A stretch of DNA of 64,000 nt from an uncultured Bacteroidota bacterium. GTDB lineage: Bacteria > Bacteroidota > Bacteroidia > Flavobacteriales > Flavobacteriaceae. This document shows positions 43,968 through 52,563 of the stretch, in pieces (the first letter of the stretch is position 1; the number at the start of each line of letters is the position of its first letter). Location: positions 1 to 64,000 of the forward strand of contig CACERG010000009.1 of assembly GCA_902561795.1 (NCBI GenBank), given 5' to 3'. The notes beneath the pieces were generated by a model that saw only the letters and a list, made by a program, of their open reading frames with translations, was not told where the DNA came from and did no database searches. A program made the position numbers and the translations under genes.

Positions 43968-44765
43968 TTAAAAATCCCATTGACGTGTGACATTCAATTT
44001 TTCTTTAGCCTTTAAAACCTCTTCAGGTATAACTTTTAAGAATGACGGGTGTTGCTCAATTGCATACTCAATTTTTTCCATAATAGATTCTACGCTGTCA
44101 TTACTATAATCTATTTCAAGTGGATTTTTAATTATCATTGACTGTAAAATTCCCCTTTTTTTAATCATTAAACCTTTTTTATCAAAGGATCTTCTAAACC
44201 CATCAATAACAATTGGTATGACCTTTGGTTTAAAATGCTTAATTAAGTGAGCCGTTCCTTTTCTAACTGGCTTAAATGGTTTAGTTGTTCCCTGTGGAAA
44301 TGTAATAACCCAACCATCATTTAGTGCAACACCTATATTGGAAATATCACTCATTTTTACTTGTCTATTGATGTCCATGCCATTCTCCCGCCATGTTCGT
44401 TCAATTGAAACTGAACCAGCATATGCAAGGATTCTAGGTAAAATTCCTGCTTTCATAGTTTCCTTAGCAGCTACATAATAAATATTTAATTTTGGTTTCC
44501 ATAAATAACCAACATTTTTTATACTATCAATTCTTCCACTAAGACTCGCATTAAAGACATGTAGCATAGCCACAACATCAGCAAAATAAGTTTGATGATT
44601 TGAAATAAATAATACATTTTTATCAGGTAGACTCTTTATAATCTCAGACCCCTCGATTTTTAATTTATTAAATCCCCTGTAACGACGATGAGTCATGAAA
44701 CCCATATATCGGATCAACCACTTCTTTAAAATCAAGTAATGACCAAATGGATTTTTCTTAAGCAT
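43968..44765 (-). CDS. Divergent 1-acyl-glycerol-3-phosphate acyltransferase (PlsC family)
   Basis: A 265-residue membrane-associated acyltransferase expected to acylate lysophosphatidate or another lipid. Motif I reads NHQTYFADV, so His and Asp are separated by five residues (HX5D) where PlsC has HX4D. Motif III reads FPQGTTKPFKPVRKG where the norm is FPEGTRS. Motif IV (VIPIVIDGFRRSF) is recognisable. These departures may define a Bacteroidota subfamily. The gene is single. Confidence 0.82.
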   Translation of the reverse strand: MLKKNPFGHYLILKKWLIRYMGFMTHRRYRGFNKLKIEGSEIIKSLPDKNVLFISNHQTYFADVVAMLHVFNASLSGRIDSIKNVGYLWKPKLNIYYVAAKETMKAGILPRILAYAGSVSIERTWRENGMDINRQVKMSDISNIGVALNDGWVITFPQGTTKPFKPVRKGTAHLIKHFKPKVIPIVIDGFRRSFDKKGLMIKKRGILQSMIIKNPLEIDYSNDSVESIMEKIEYAIEQHPSFLKVIPEEVLKAKEKLNVTRQWDF

Positions 44766-45128
44766 AAAATTATAAAACAGAAACTCAAATATATAATTAA
44801 TTAGCTCTAAGAAAAGCTAAATAAAACTTTAATTCATATAAAATTATAGCTTTTGCTTTACAGATTATTTGATTTATAAATTTAAAAAATGGTACTTCCA
44901 CGCTTTTTGAAGTTCTACAGAATAATTTTCTAATTATATTTTTGATTTCAAAAGTTCAGTAATCGGATACTCAATTAATACAGCTATCTTAATTGGTTAA
45001 AAAAATATAAAGTGAAAATTTCATAAGTTAAAAGGAATATATTATAAAATTGATTGGCAGTATATTTAAAGGTTGGAATTTTATTAAGTTTATTTTTTGA
45101 AACAATTTTGATTAAATTTTTACAAAAC
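44766..45128. other. AT-rich intergenic region (363 bases)
   Basis: Lies between the divergent plsC-like and cyclophilin genes and must hold both promoters. A short inverted repeat (TTAGCT / AGCTAA) occurs near 44802-44821. I find no ORF, RNA gene, strong terminator or exact TAnnTTTG element. An in-frame extension of the cyclophilin to a TTG at 45054 is possible but unlikely. Confidence 0.5.
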
Positions 45129-45875
45129 ATGAAAAAAATAAAAATACTCCTATATGTTTTAACTTTTCAATTGTCAATTACTAATTGCAATTTTTTAAAT
45201 AATGACAAAAGTTCATCAACGACGAAAAGTGAAAAAGTGCATAAAGATTTAAGGGGAAATATTTTAGAAAAAAAAGATGTTATTAAAGAAAACACAAAAG
45301 CAGATTCAATAGATCAAAAAAAAATAATAAAACTTGATGATAAAAACGCCATACCCTTTTTTTTTAATTACGGAAAGGAGAATCTAGAGGACAAAGTTCG
45401 TATTACTACACGATTCGGTAATATTGACATACAACTTTTTAAAAAGACCCCATATCATCGTGCAAACTTTATTTATTTAACTAAAACCAAATACTTTAAC
45501 AAAACTACATTCCATCGTGTTGTTCCTGGTTTTATTATCCAAGGCGGAAATTCTGATAGATATGAAACAGCTGAAAAAAGGAGAAAAATAGGAAAATATC
45601 TTCTTCCCCCAGATACTAAAAAAGGTTATAGACATCATAGAGGTGTAGTTTCTATGCCTAGTAGTGAAATTGAAAATCCACATAAACTTGCATCTCCTTA
45701 TGAATTTTTCATTGTTCAGCAAAATCCTGGGGCATATCATTTAGATGGAAATTATACTATTTTTGGAAAAGTCATAAAAGGAATGGATGTGGTAGACAAA
45801 ATTAATAATCAAAAAATTGACAATAGAGAAACTCCTTTAACAAACGTTTTCATGGAGGTTTCTATCATTAATTAA
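45129..45875 (+). CDS. Cyclophilin-type peptidyl-prolyl isomerase lipoprotein
   Basis: About 248 residues from the ATG at 45129, which gives a lipoprotein signal (ILLYVLTFQLSITNC). A charged linker (to about 80) precedes the cyclophilin domain with RITTRFGNIDIQLF, FHRVVPGFIIQGGN, EFFIVQQNPGAYHLDGNYTI and FGKVIKGMDVVDKI. It catalyses proline isomerisation during folding of envelope proteins. The loop with HRGVVSMPSS corresponds to the region usually holding the second half of the active site. Confidence 0.88.
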   Translation: MKKIKILLYVLTFQLSITNCNFLNNDKSSSTTKSEKVHKDLRGNILEKKDVIKENTKADSIDQKKIIKLDDKNAIPFFFNYGKENLEDKVRITTRFGNIDIQLFKKTPYHRANFIYLTKTKYFNKTTFHRVVPGFIIQGGNSDRYETAEKRRKIGKYLLPPDTKKGYRHHRGVVSMPSSEIENPHKLASPYEFFIVQQNPGAYHLDGNYTIFGKVIKGMDVVDKINNQKIDNRETPLTNVFMEVSIIN

Positions 45876-45972
45876 AATTTAATTTTTGAGCTCAAAATGA
45901 GATTTATTTTGATATTAATTACTTTTAGAATTATAAATTTTTCTTATTAAATTTACACAAATAATAGTTTTT

Positions 45973-46899
45973 ATGACATTGACACAATTGGAATATACCC
46001 TAGCAGTCGCTGAGGTTGGTAATTTTACATTGGCAGCTGAAAAATGTTTTGTAACTCAACCCACACTAAGTATGCAGGTTCAAAAACTTGAAGATGAACT
46101 TGGAGTTAAACTTTTCAATCGAAATACAAAACCAATAGGTTTAACACCAATTGGTTCAAAAATTCTTACTCAAGCTAAAACGATCGTGGAAGAGTCAAAA
46201 CGGATGGATGATATTGTTTCAATGGAAAAAGGTGAAGTAAAAGGAGAGTTTAAACTCGGTATTATCCCTACTGTTATGCCAACTTTGTTACCAATGTTTT
46301 TAAATAACTTCATTAAAAAATATCCTAAAGTAAACCTCAAAATTGAAGATTTAAATACTTCCTCGATTGAAGAAAAACTATTGGGTGGTAGGCTGGATGC
46401 AGGCATCGCAGCAACTCCACTTGAAAACAATAAGTTAATTGAAAAACCTTTATACTATGAACCTTTTGTTGGTTATATCCCAAAATCACATCCTCTATCA
46501 AAGTTAGAGTTTATTGAACCAATAGATATCGAAGAATTAGAGATACTTGTTTTGGAGGATGGTCATTGTTTTAGAAATCATGTATTAAAGCTTTGCAAAA
46601 CAACTACCATTTCAAAATCATTTGATTTGAAAAGTGGGAGTTTTGAAACTCTAGTAAACTTGGTAAATGAAGGACCTTGGGTAACAATTTTGCCCTATTT
46701 GCAAACCCTTAAAATGTCATCAATAGATAAAGTGAACTTGAGGTACTTTAAAGATCCTGAACCTGCTAGAGAAATTAGTATTGTCTACAATAAAAGTCAA
46801 CTTAAATTACCAATAATTGAAGCTCTATCAAATCAAATTGAAGGAATAATTAGGGGCGCAATTAAATTTGATAATATTCAACTGATTGCACCGAAATAA
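45973..46899 (+). CDS. oxyR: Hydrogen peroxide-sensing LysR regulator OxyR
   Basis: A 308-residue LysR-type regulator. The helix-turn-helix spans about 4-60 (TLTQLEYTLAVAEVGNFTLA, VTQPTLSMQVQKLE). Cys199 and Cys208 in LEDGHCFRNHVLKLC stand at the same residue numbers and spacing as the redox cysteines of E. coli OxyR, so oxidation to a disulfide is expected to switch it on. Neither catalase nor dps lies in the window, so its targets are elsewhere. Confidence 0.92.
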   Translation: MTLTQLEYTLAVAEVGNFTLAAEKCFVTQPTLSMQVQKLEDELGVKLFNRNTKPIGLTPIGSKILTQAKTIVEESKRMDDIVSMEKGEVKGEFKLGIIPTVMPTLLPMFLNNFIKKYPKVNLKIEDLNTSSIEEKLLGGRLDAGIAATPLENNKLIEKPLYYEPFVGYIPKSHPLSKLEFIEPIDIEELEILVLEDGHCFRNHVLKLCKTTTISKSFDLKSGSFETLVNLVNEGPWVTILPYLQTLKMSSIDKVNLRYFKDPEPAREISIVYNKSQLKLPIIEALSNQIEGIIRGAIKFDNIQLIAPK

Positions 46900-46906
46900 A
46901 ACTTCT

Positions 46907-47095
46907 TTAAATTGAGAAAATTTCTCTTTGAAGTTCTGTTCTATTGGATACAAAATCGTTGACCCATCTACGAAGTGCTTGCTGTTCGTTAGGCGTTAAA
47001 TAGTTAAATGCCTTCTCAAGCTCTTTTTTAAAAAGAGTAACATCAAAACTAACTTTTTTTAATATTTGTTTGTAATAGTTTAAATTCTTCGACAT
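46907..47095 (-). CDS. Conserved small flavobacterial protein, unknown function
   Basis: About 62 residues from the ATG at 47095 (MSKNLNYYKQILKKVSFD). A helical protein with FKKELEKAFNYLTPNEQQALRRW; no signal or membrane part. Upstream in-frame ATGs exist up to 47134 but add an unlikely Cys-rich tail. I recall similar short proteins in flavobacteria, without a function. It converges on oxyR with a 7-base gap. Confidence 0.6.
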   Translation of the reverse strand: MSKNLNYYKQILKKVSFDVTLFKKELEKAFNYLTPNEQQALRRWVNDFVSNRTELQREIFSI

Positions 47096-47299
47096 GTTCA
47101 ATTTCATTTTATAAGAGCTACAATTTATGCACAATAATGAATTTAAAATGTTGTAGAAATGTTAAAAATATATTGCTAATATTTTATTTTAAAGATCAAT
47201 TTTTATTATAAAAATGATAGGTTTGTTATTCAATAACTTCAAATATTCATTCTGAATTTATTAATCAATTATTCAAGAATAAGAATACATAATTTAGAT

Positions 47300-47329
47300 T
47301 TGATGTCAGTTGATTTAATGTTATATTAG
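47300..47329 (+). promoter_or_regulatory. Promoter for the tRNA-Pro pair
   Basis: TTG at 47300-47302, a 19-base spacer and TATATTAG at 47322-47329, one mismatch from TAnnTTTG, ending 11 bases before the first tRNA. Spacing and position fit well. Confidence 0.5.
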
Positions 47330-47340
47330 CCCTCAATTTT

Positions 47341-47415
47341 CGGGGTGTAGCGTAGCCCGGTCATCGCGCCTGCTTTGGGAGCAGGAGGTCGCAGGTTCGA
47401 ATCCTGCCACCCCGA
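47341..47415 (+). tRNA. tRNA-Pro (anticodon TGG)
   Basis: A 75-nt cloverleaf with the C1-G72 pair typical of bacterial tRNA-Pro: acceptor CGGGGTG / CACCCCG, anticodon stem CCTGC / GCAGG with loop TTTGGGA, variable loop AGGTC, T arm GCAGG TTCGAAT CCTGC, discriminator A. CCA is not encoded. It is followed after 20 bases by a second tRNA-Pro. Confidence 0.95.
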
Positions 47416-47435
47416 CTAAAATTGAGTCTCATTTT

Positions 47436-47509
47436 CGGGATGTGGCGCAGCCTGGTAGCGCACACGCATGGGGTGCGTGGGGTCGCAGGTTCAAATCCTG
47501 TCATCCCGA
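47436..47509 (+). tRNA. tRNA-Pro (anticodon GGG)
   Basis: A 74-nt cloverleaf: acceptor CGGGATG / CATCCCG, D stem GCGC / GCGC, anticodon stem CACGC / GCGTG with loop ATGGGGT, variable loop GGGTC, T stem GCAGG / CCTGT with one G-U pair, discriminator A. Anticodon GGG reads CCC and CCU. It lies 20 bases after the TGG isoacceptor, probably in one transcript. Confidence 0.94.
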
Positions 47510-47605
47510 CATTTTCTAAAAACCTAATTTATCAAAAAAACGGCTCATGCAATTAAAAATAAAATCATAATTTAAAACAAAAATTTTTGTAGATTAAAAG
47601 AAATT

Positions 47606-48739
47606 ATGAAGAAACAAATCCTGATATTCACTTTAATAATTGTTTGCTTTCAAATTGCGTGTTCTCAAGAAAACAAACCACCCATACTGGGGCAAGAGCA
47701 AAATTATTCTTATGATGTAGTTGTTGATGGGATTTTTGTTCCATGGGGTATGGCATTTATTAACTCAGAAGAATTGTTAGTGACTGAGCAATCAGGAATC
47801 CTTTATCATGTAAAAAATGGAATTAAAAAGGAAGTTGACGGTCTTCCAAATATATATTTTAGAGGACAAGGAGGTCTTTTGGATGTTGCGCTTCACCCAG
47901 ATTTTAAATTAAACAAAACTATATTTTTTACGTTGGGAGTAAATACAGAAAATGATAAAAAAGGAGGAAATACTTCTCTATATTCAGCTATTATAGATGG
48001 TACAAAATTAATTAATGTAAAACAACTTTACAAAGCAACACCAAACACAAAAGTTTCTCAACATTGGGGGTCTCGAATAGTTTTTGATAAAAAAGGTCAC
48101 GTGTACTTTAGTATTGGTGACCGAGGAGAAAGAGATTTAAATCCACAAGATCTAACAAGAGATGCAGGTAAAATTTATCGTTTAAACCTCGACGGTTCAA
48201 TTCCATCTGATAATCCATTTACAGAAATTAACAACGTAAAGGATGCAATTTTCTCATATGGACATAGAAATCCACAAGGAATGACAATTCATCCAAAAAC
48301 TGGTCAAATATGGGAACATGAACACGGTCCGCGCGGAGGTGATGAGATTAATATTATAAGAAAAGGATTAAACTATGGATGGCCAAAAATAACTTATGGG
48401 AAGGATTATATTGACTACGTCGGAATAAGTCCTTTAGGAAAGACCACAAGTCTTCCTGGAATGGAACAGCCCTTATATTATTGGATTCCTTCCATAGCTC
48501 CCAGTGGTATGACCTTTTCTACATCAGATATTTATGATGAATGGAAAGGTGATTTGTTTGTAGGATCGCTGAAATTCGAATATCTAGAGCGTTTAGTAAT
48601 AAAAGAAAATAAGGTTGTCAAAAGAGAAAAAATTTTAGATGGAATTGGCAGGGTCAGAAACGTTGTTGAAGGGCCAGATGGATATTTATATCTTGGTATC
48701 GAAGGGACTGGAATTGTAAAAGTATTGCCGAAAAAATGA
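47606..48739 (+). CDS. PQQ-dependent soluble aldose sugar dehydrogenase
   Basis: A 377-residue exported enzyme (lipoprotein-like signal, IVCFQIAC, Cys19) of the six-bladed propeller family of soluble glucose/aldose dehydrogenases. Landmarks are VPWGMAFINSEELLVTEQSG, GGLLDVALHPDF, IGDRGERDLNPQD, GHRNPQGM, HEHGPRGGDEIN and YGWP. It oxidises aldoses at C1 using PQQ and passes electrons to a cytochrome. The cytochrome c gene overlaps its stop by 4 bases, which fits the electron acceptor. No pqq synthesis genes are seen here. Confidence 0.88.
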   Translation: MKKQILIFTLIIVCFQIACSQENKPPILGQEQNYSYDVVVDGIFVPWGMAFINSEELLVTEQSGILYHVKNGIKKEVDGLPNIYFRGQGGLLDVALHPDFKLNKTIFFTLGVNTENDKKGGNTSLYSAIIDGTKLINVKQLYKATPNTKVSQHWGSRIVFDKKGHVYFSIGDRGERDLNPQDLTRDAGKIYRLNLDGSIPSDNPFTEINNVKDAIFSYGHRNPQGMTIHPKTGQIWEHEHGPRGGDEINIIRKGLNYGWPKITYGKDYIDYVGISPLGKTTSLPGMEQPLYYWIPSIAPSGMTFSTSDIYDEWKGDLFVGSLKFEYLERLVIKENKVVKREKILDGIGRVRNVVEGPDGYLYLGIEGTGIVKVLPKK

Positions 48740-49149
48740 AATCTGCAATATTAATATATATATCTTTTTGTTTAATTGCATTTTTAAATTTAGGAATACA
48801 GAAAAGTAAATCTGAAAGTATCAAAAATGGCTCTGAATTATATCGTGATTTTTGTTATCGATGTCATGGATTTAATGGAGAAGGTCAAACAGATTTGATA
48901 CCACCATTAAAGTCTTCAGATTATTTACTCAATAATATTGATCTTTCAATTGCTGGATTAAAATATGGTTTAAAAGGTGAGATAATTGTGAACGGTAAAT
49001 CATACAACAGTTATATGGCATATCAAGGACTAGAAAATGATGAGATAGCTGATATTATGAATTATATTTTAAATGAGTGGGGAAATAATTCAGAGGAATT
49101 TATTACGTTCGAAAGAGTCGATAAAGTCGAAAAGTCTATTCTTAAATGA
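48736..49149 (+). CDS. Small exported c-type cytochrome
   Basis: A 137-residue protein with an N-terminal hydrophobic export segment (to about 20) and one haem site, CYRCH, within LYRDFCYRCHGFNGEGQ. A candidate Met ligand is in SYMAYQGL, followed by the C-terminal helix DEIADIMNYILNEW. It overlaps the PQQ dehydrogenase by 4 bases and the DivIC-like gene by 4 bases, so it probably accepts electrons from the dehydrogenase. Confidence 0.87.
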   Translation: MKSAILIYISFCLIAFLNLGIQKSKSESIKNGSELYRDFCYRCHGFNGEGQTDLIPPLKSSDYLLNNIDLSIAGLKYGLKGEIIVNGKSYNSYMAYQGLENDEIADIMNYILNEWGNNSEEFITFERVDKVEKSILK

Positions 49150-49460
49150 TCAAAAATAATTTTAATTGGAATAGCCTGAACTCATTCAAGCGTTCATACT
49201 ATATTTATGGAGGCATTTTGTTAGGGTTCATTATATGGATGGTTTTTATAGATTCGCACTCTCTAATAATACATAGTGAACTCAATAGGGAGATCAAAAA
49301 ACTTGAGAGCGAGAAAAAAGCACTCGAATCAATTATAAATAATGATAAAAATACCATAAAACAGCTTAATAATATTGATAGTCTTGAAAGGTTTGCGAGA
49401 GAGAATTATGGTCACAAAAAAGAAAATGAAACTATTTTTATTATTGAAACACAAGATTAA
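49146..49460 (+). CDS. DivIC/FtsB-like septum formation initiator
   Basis: A 104-residue bitopic protein: short cytosolic N-terminus, one helix at about 20-37 (YYIYGGILLGFIIWMVF), then a coiled coil (IHSELNREIKKLESEKKALE) and the terminal LERFARENYGHKKENE typical of DivIC/FtsB. These proteins bridge FtsL and FtsQ in the divisome. It overlaps the cytochrome gene by 4 bases, an unusual coupling of a cell-division protein to a periplasmic sugar-oxidation pair. Confidence 0.8.
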   Translation: MIKNNFNWNSLNSFKRSYYIYGGILLGFIIWMVFIDSHSLIIHSELNREIKKLESEKKALESIINNDKNTIKQLNNIDSLERFARENYGHKKENETIFIIETQD

Positions 49461-49572
49461 AAATTGATCTTCAAATTAAAAATTTTTCTTTTGAATATTT
49501 ATTAAATGATATTAAAAGAATCTTTTTTTAGGGATTAAATAATTGTATTTTTAAAAAGTTTTTTTTTAAAAT

Positions 49573-50367
49573 ATGGGTAAAATAATCGCTATTGCAAACC
49601 AAAAGGGAGGTGTCGGTAAAACTACAACTGCGGTAAACCTTGCAGCAGCTCTTGGTGTTTTAGAAAAAAAAATATTGTTAATTGATGCGGATCCCCAGGC
49701 AAATGCTACATCTGGATTAGGTGTAAGTTTGGACAATAGAAAAAATGGTACTTATCAACTTTTAGAACATACTGCTCTTGCTTCTGAAACTATAATTAAA
49801 ACAAAAAGTACAAATGTGGATTTAGTTCCTTCTCATATTGATTTGGTAGCTTCTGAAATTGAGTTGGTTGATAAGGCGGATAGAGAATATATGTTGAAGA
49901 AAATACTCCAGGAAGTTCAAGATCTATATGATTTCATCATGATTGATTGCGCTCCTTCTCTAGGTTTAATTACACTAAATGCCCTTGTTGCAGCACAAGC
50001 AGTCATTATTCCAATTCAGTGTGAATATTTTGCCCTTGAAGGGCTAGGGAAATTATTAAATACTATAAAAAGTGTTCAAAAAATTCACAATAATGAACTT
50101 GATATTGAAGGTCTTCTTCTCACAATGTACGATATGCGTTTGAGATTGTCCAATCAGGTTGTTGAAGAGGTTAGAAAACACTTTGGTAAAATGGTCTTCA
50201 AAACTATTATCCAAAGAAATATAAAACTTAGTGAGGCCCCAAGTTTTGGTGAAGATATAATCAAATATGATGTTTCAAGCAGAGGTGCAAAAAGTTATTT
50301 ATCATTAGGAAATGAAATAATTAAAAGAAATAAACAGTGGCAAAATCCAATAGAAAGCAAGCTTTAG
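49573..50367 (+). CDS. parA: Chromosome partitioning ATPase ParA
   Basis: A 264-residue ATPase of the chromosomal ParA/Soj type. Deviant Walker A is KGGVGKTT (15-22), followed by LLIDADPQANATSGLG, MIDCAPSLGLITLNAL (Walker B) and RNIKLSEAPSFGEDI. No N-terminal helix-turn-helix, as in chromosomal forms. It starts the ParAB-DUF5683-DapB-LepB run and overlaps parB by 31 bases. Confidence 0.95.
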   Translation: MGKIIAIANQKGGVGKTTTAVNLAAALGVLEKKILLIDADPQANATSGLGVSLDNRKNGTYQLLEHTALASETIIKTKSTNVDLVPSHIDLVASEIELVDKADREYMLKKILQEVQDLYDFIMIDCAPSLGLITLNALVAAQAVIIPIQCEYFALEGLGKLLNTIKSVQKIHNNELDIEGLLLTMYDMRLRLSNQVVEEVRKHFGKMVFKTIIQRNIKLSEAPSFGEDIIKYDVSSRGAKSYLSLGNEIIKRNKQWQNPIESKL

Positions 50368-51227
50368 GAAGAGGACTTTCTGCCTTATTAAATGATCCTA
50401 AAGATTCAGATAAAACAATACTAGAAAAAAAATCTCCTAAATCAATTACTAGTATAGTTAATTTACCAGTATCTAGTATTAAAACCAACCCTTCACAGCC
50501 CAGAAGTAATTTCAATGAAGAATCTCTAAAAGAGTTAAGTATTTCAATAGCTGAACTTGGAATAATTCAGCCAATAACAGTCCGGAAAATGAAAGCTGAC
50601 GAATACCAACTAATATCTGGTGAACGTAGACTCAAAGCAACTACACTGGCTGGCATAAATAAAATTCCAGCATACATTCGATTAGCTAATGATTCAGAGT
50701 TGTTGGAGATGGCATTAGTTGAAAATATTCAAAGAGAAGATCTAGATCCGATTGAAATCGCATTATCTTATCAAAGGCTTTTAGTTGAAATTAATTTAAC
50801 TCAAGAACAGCTGAGTGATAGGATAGGAAAAAAAAGATCAACCATAGCAAATTATATTCGATTGCTAAAATTAGATCCAATAATTCAAACAGGTATTAGA
50901 GATAAATTTGTTTCAATGGGCCATGGTCGAGCACTCATAAACATTTCCGATTTAAGTGTTCAAGTCAGATTATATAAGAAAATCATAAAAAAAGGACTTT
51001 CAGTTCGACAAGTTGAAAAATTAGTTCAGGAAATTAAAAATCCGAATGAAAAATCATATAATTACTCCTCACCATTTTTAAAACAATCAGCTATTGAACT
51101 AAAAGAAATTTTTGAAACATCAGTTTCCGTAATTTCTAATGATAATGGGAAAGGTTACATGAAAATTTTATTTGATTCTCAAGAAAAACTTCAGGATATT
51201 TTAAATAAAATTAAAGGTGAAAGTTAA
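50337..51227 (+). CDS. parB: Chromosome partitioning protein ParB
   Basis: A 296-residue CTPase/DNA-binding clamp that loads at parS sites. Start GTG (MAKSNRKQALGRGLSALL) lies inside parA. The N-terminal domain has the CTP-binding segments NPSQPRSNF, LGIIQPITVRK and SGERRLKAT; the helix-turn-helix follows ENIQREDLDPIE, with LSDRIGKKRSTIANYIRLL. No canonical parS was seen in the window. Confidence 0.94.
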   Translation: MAKSNRKQALGRGLSALLNDPKDSDKTILEKKSPKSITSIVNLPVSSIKTNPSQPRSNFNEESLKELSISIAELGIIQPITVRKMKADEYQLISGERRLKATTLAGINKIPAYIRLANDSELLEMALVENIQREDLDPIEIALSYQRLLVEINLTQEQLSDRIGKKRSTIANYIRLLKLDPIIQTGIRDKFVSMGHGRALINISDLSVQVRLYKKIIKKGLSVRQVEKLVQEIKNPNEKSYNYSSPFLKQSAIELKEIFETSVSVISNDNGKGYMKILFDSQEKLQDILNKIKGES

Positions 51228-51804
51228 AACGGTAGATTTTTTTCTCATCTTACTATTAATTTGTAACATAAATTTTTCACAAAGAATTCAAAATAATCTT
51301 ACAATAAAGGATAGTATTTTTGATCAGTCTAAGCGTTCTTTGAGATTAAATCGTTTGATTAACGACCCACTAACACCATCCAAAGCAGCATTTTACTCAG
51401 CAATTATACCAGGTTTAGGCCAGGCATATTTAGGAAAGGTCTGGAAAATTCCAATTATTTATTCCGCAATAGGCGCATCTCTTTATTATTTTGATTTGAA
51501 TAACAAAGAGATGAACGAATATAGAAATGCTTACAAAAGGAGACTTAATGGCTTTTTTGATGATAGATTTCTAGAACTTGCAATACCTATAACTACAGAA
51601 CAACTTCTCCTTGGTATGGAATTTCATAAAAACTATCGAGATATAGCACTAGTATTAGCTGCACTTTCCTATATGCTTAATATATTGGAAGCAAATGTAA
51701 GTGCGCATTTACTTCAATTTAATGTTAGCGAGGATTTGTCAGTTACACCAAATTTAATTATCGATGAAGAAATAAGAGGTCTTCGTTTAGCTTTAAAATT
51801 TTAG
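51217..51804 (+). CDS. DUF5683 membrane protein
   Basis: A 195-residue exported/membrane protein starting at GTG inside parB (11-base overlap). Signal-like N-terminus (FFLILLLICNINFSQ), then the DUF5683 core with PSKAAFYSAIIPGLGQAYLGKVWKIPIIYSAIGAS, listed here by its parts PSKAAFYSAIIPGLG and QAYLGK, and a second hydrophobic segment around residue 145. Function unknown; the position after parB is usual in flavobacteria. Confidence 0.85.
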   Translation: MKVKTVDFFLILLLICNINFSQRIQNNLTIKDSIFDQSKRSLRLNRLINDPLTPSKAAFYSAIIPGLGQAYLGKVWKIPIIYSAIGASLYYFDLNNKEMNEYRNAYKRRLNGFFDDRFLELAIPITTEQLLLGMEFHKNYRDIALVLAALSYMLNILEANVSAHLLQFNVSEDLSVTPNLIIDEEIRGLRLALKF

Positions 51805-51807
51805 ATC

Positions 51808-52509
51808 ATGAAAATTGCATTGTTAGGATATGGGAAAATGGGTAAAATGATTGATTCATATGCCAAAAAAAGAAAGCACAGAATATGTTTTATTCTTGAT
51901 AGAGACTATGAAAAGGGATCATTGATTGAAGCAGATGTAGCTATAAATTTTAGTGTTCCTGAATCAGCTGTTTCAAATATCAAACTTGCTTTAGAAAATA
52001 AAATTCCTGTTGTATGTGGAACGACAGGATGGCTTAATAGAATTTCTGAAGTTGAAAAATTTTGTATTAAAAATAATAGTGGTTTTTTATATGCATCAAA
52101 CTTCAGTATAGGTGTCAACATTTTTTTTAAAGTGAATAAATATTTAGCAAAATTGATGAGTCCTGAAACACTTGGTTACAGAGCTTCAATTGAAGAAATT
52201 CATCATGCTGAAAAATTAGATTCACCAAGTGGAACCGCGATAAGTTTGGCTGAAGATATCATTAATAGTTCAGAATATGAAAAATGGGAGTTAGGAACAC
52301 AAAATAAAAAATCCTTAAAAATAGAATCAATTAGAGATGGGGATAATCCTGGAACCCACTCAGTTAATTATTTTTCTAAGCTAGATGAAATCTCAATTAA
52401 ACATAAGGCTTACAAAAGAGATGGATTTGCATTAGGTGCAGTAATTGCAGCAGAATGGTTAGTTAATAAAAAGGGTATATTCAGTATGAATGATGTCTTA
52501 AAAATTTAA
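51808..52509 (+). CDS. dapB: 4-hydroxy-tetrahydrodipicolinate reductase
   Basis: Reduces HTPA with NAD(P)H in lysine/diaminopimelate synthesis, needed for peptidoglycan. At 233 residues it is shorter than the E. coli enzyme, as in other Bacteroidota. Landmarks: MKIALLGYGKMGK, VVCGTTGW, YASNFSIGVN, and the catalytic EIHHAEKLDSPSGTA. It starts 3 bases after the DUF5683 gene. Confidence 0.95.
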   Translation: MKIALLGYGKMGKMIDSYAKKRKHRICFILDRDYEKGSLIEADVAINFSVPESAVSNIKLALENKIPVVCGTTGWLNRISEVEKFCIKNNSGFLYASNFSIGVNIFFKVNKYLAKLMSPETLGYRASIEEIHHAEKLDSPSGTAISLAEDIINSSEYEKWELGTQNKKSLKIESIRDGDNPGTHSVNYFSKLDEISIKHKAYKRDGFALGAVIAAEWLVNKKGIFSMNDVLKI

Positions 52510-52563
52510 CAATACTTTGGATAGAATTGTAATGATCACTATTATCTTTGAAAAAAAACCAAT

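Noticed and set aside
45054-45128. TTG start extending the cyclophilin by 25 residues
   Set aside because: It would place an unrelated hydrophobic stretch before a good lipoprotein signal at the ATG 45129.
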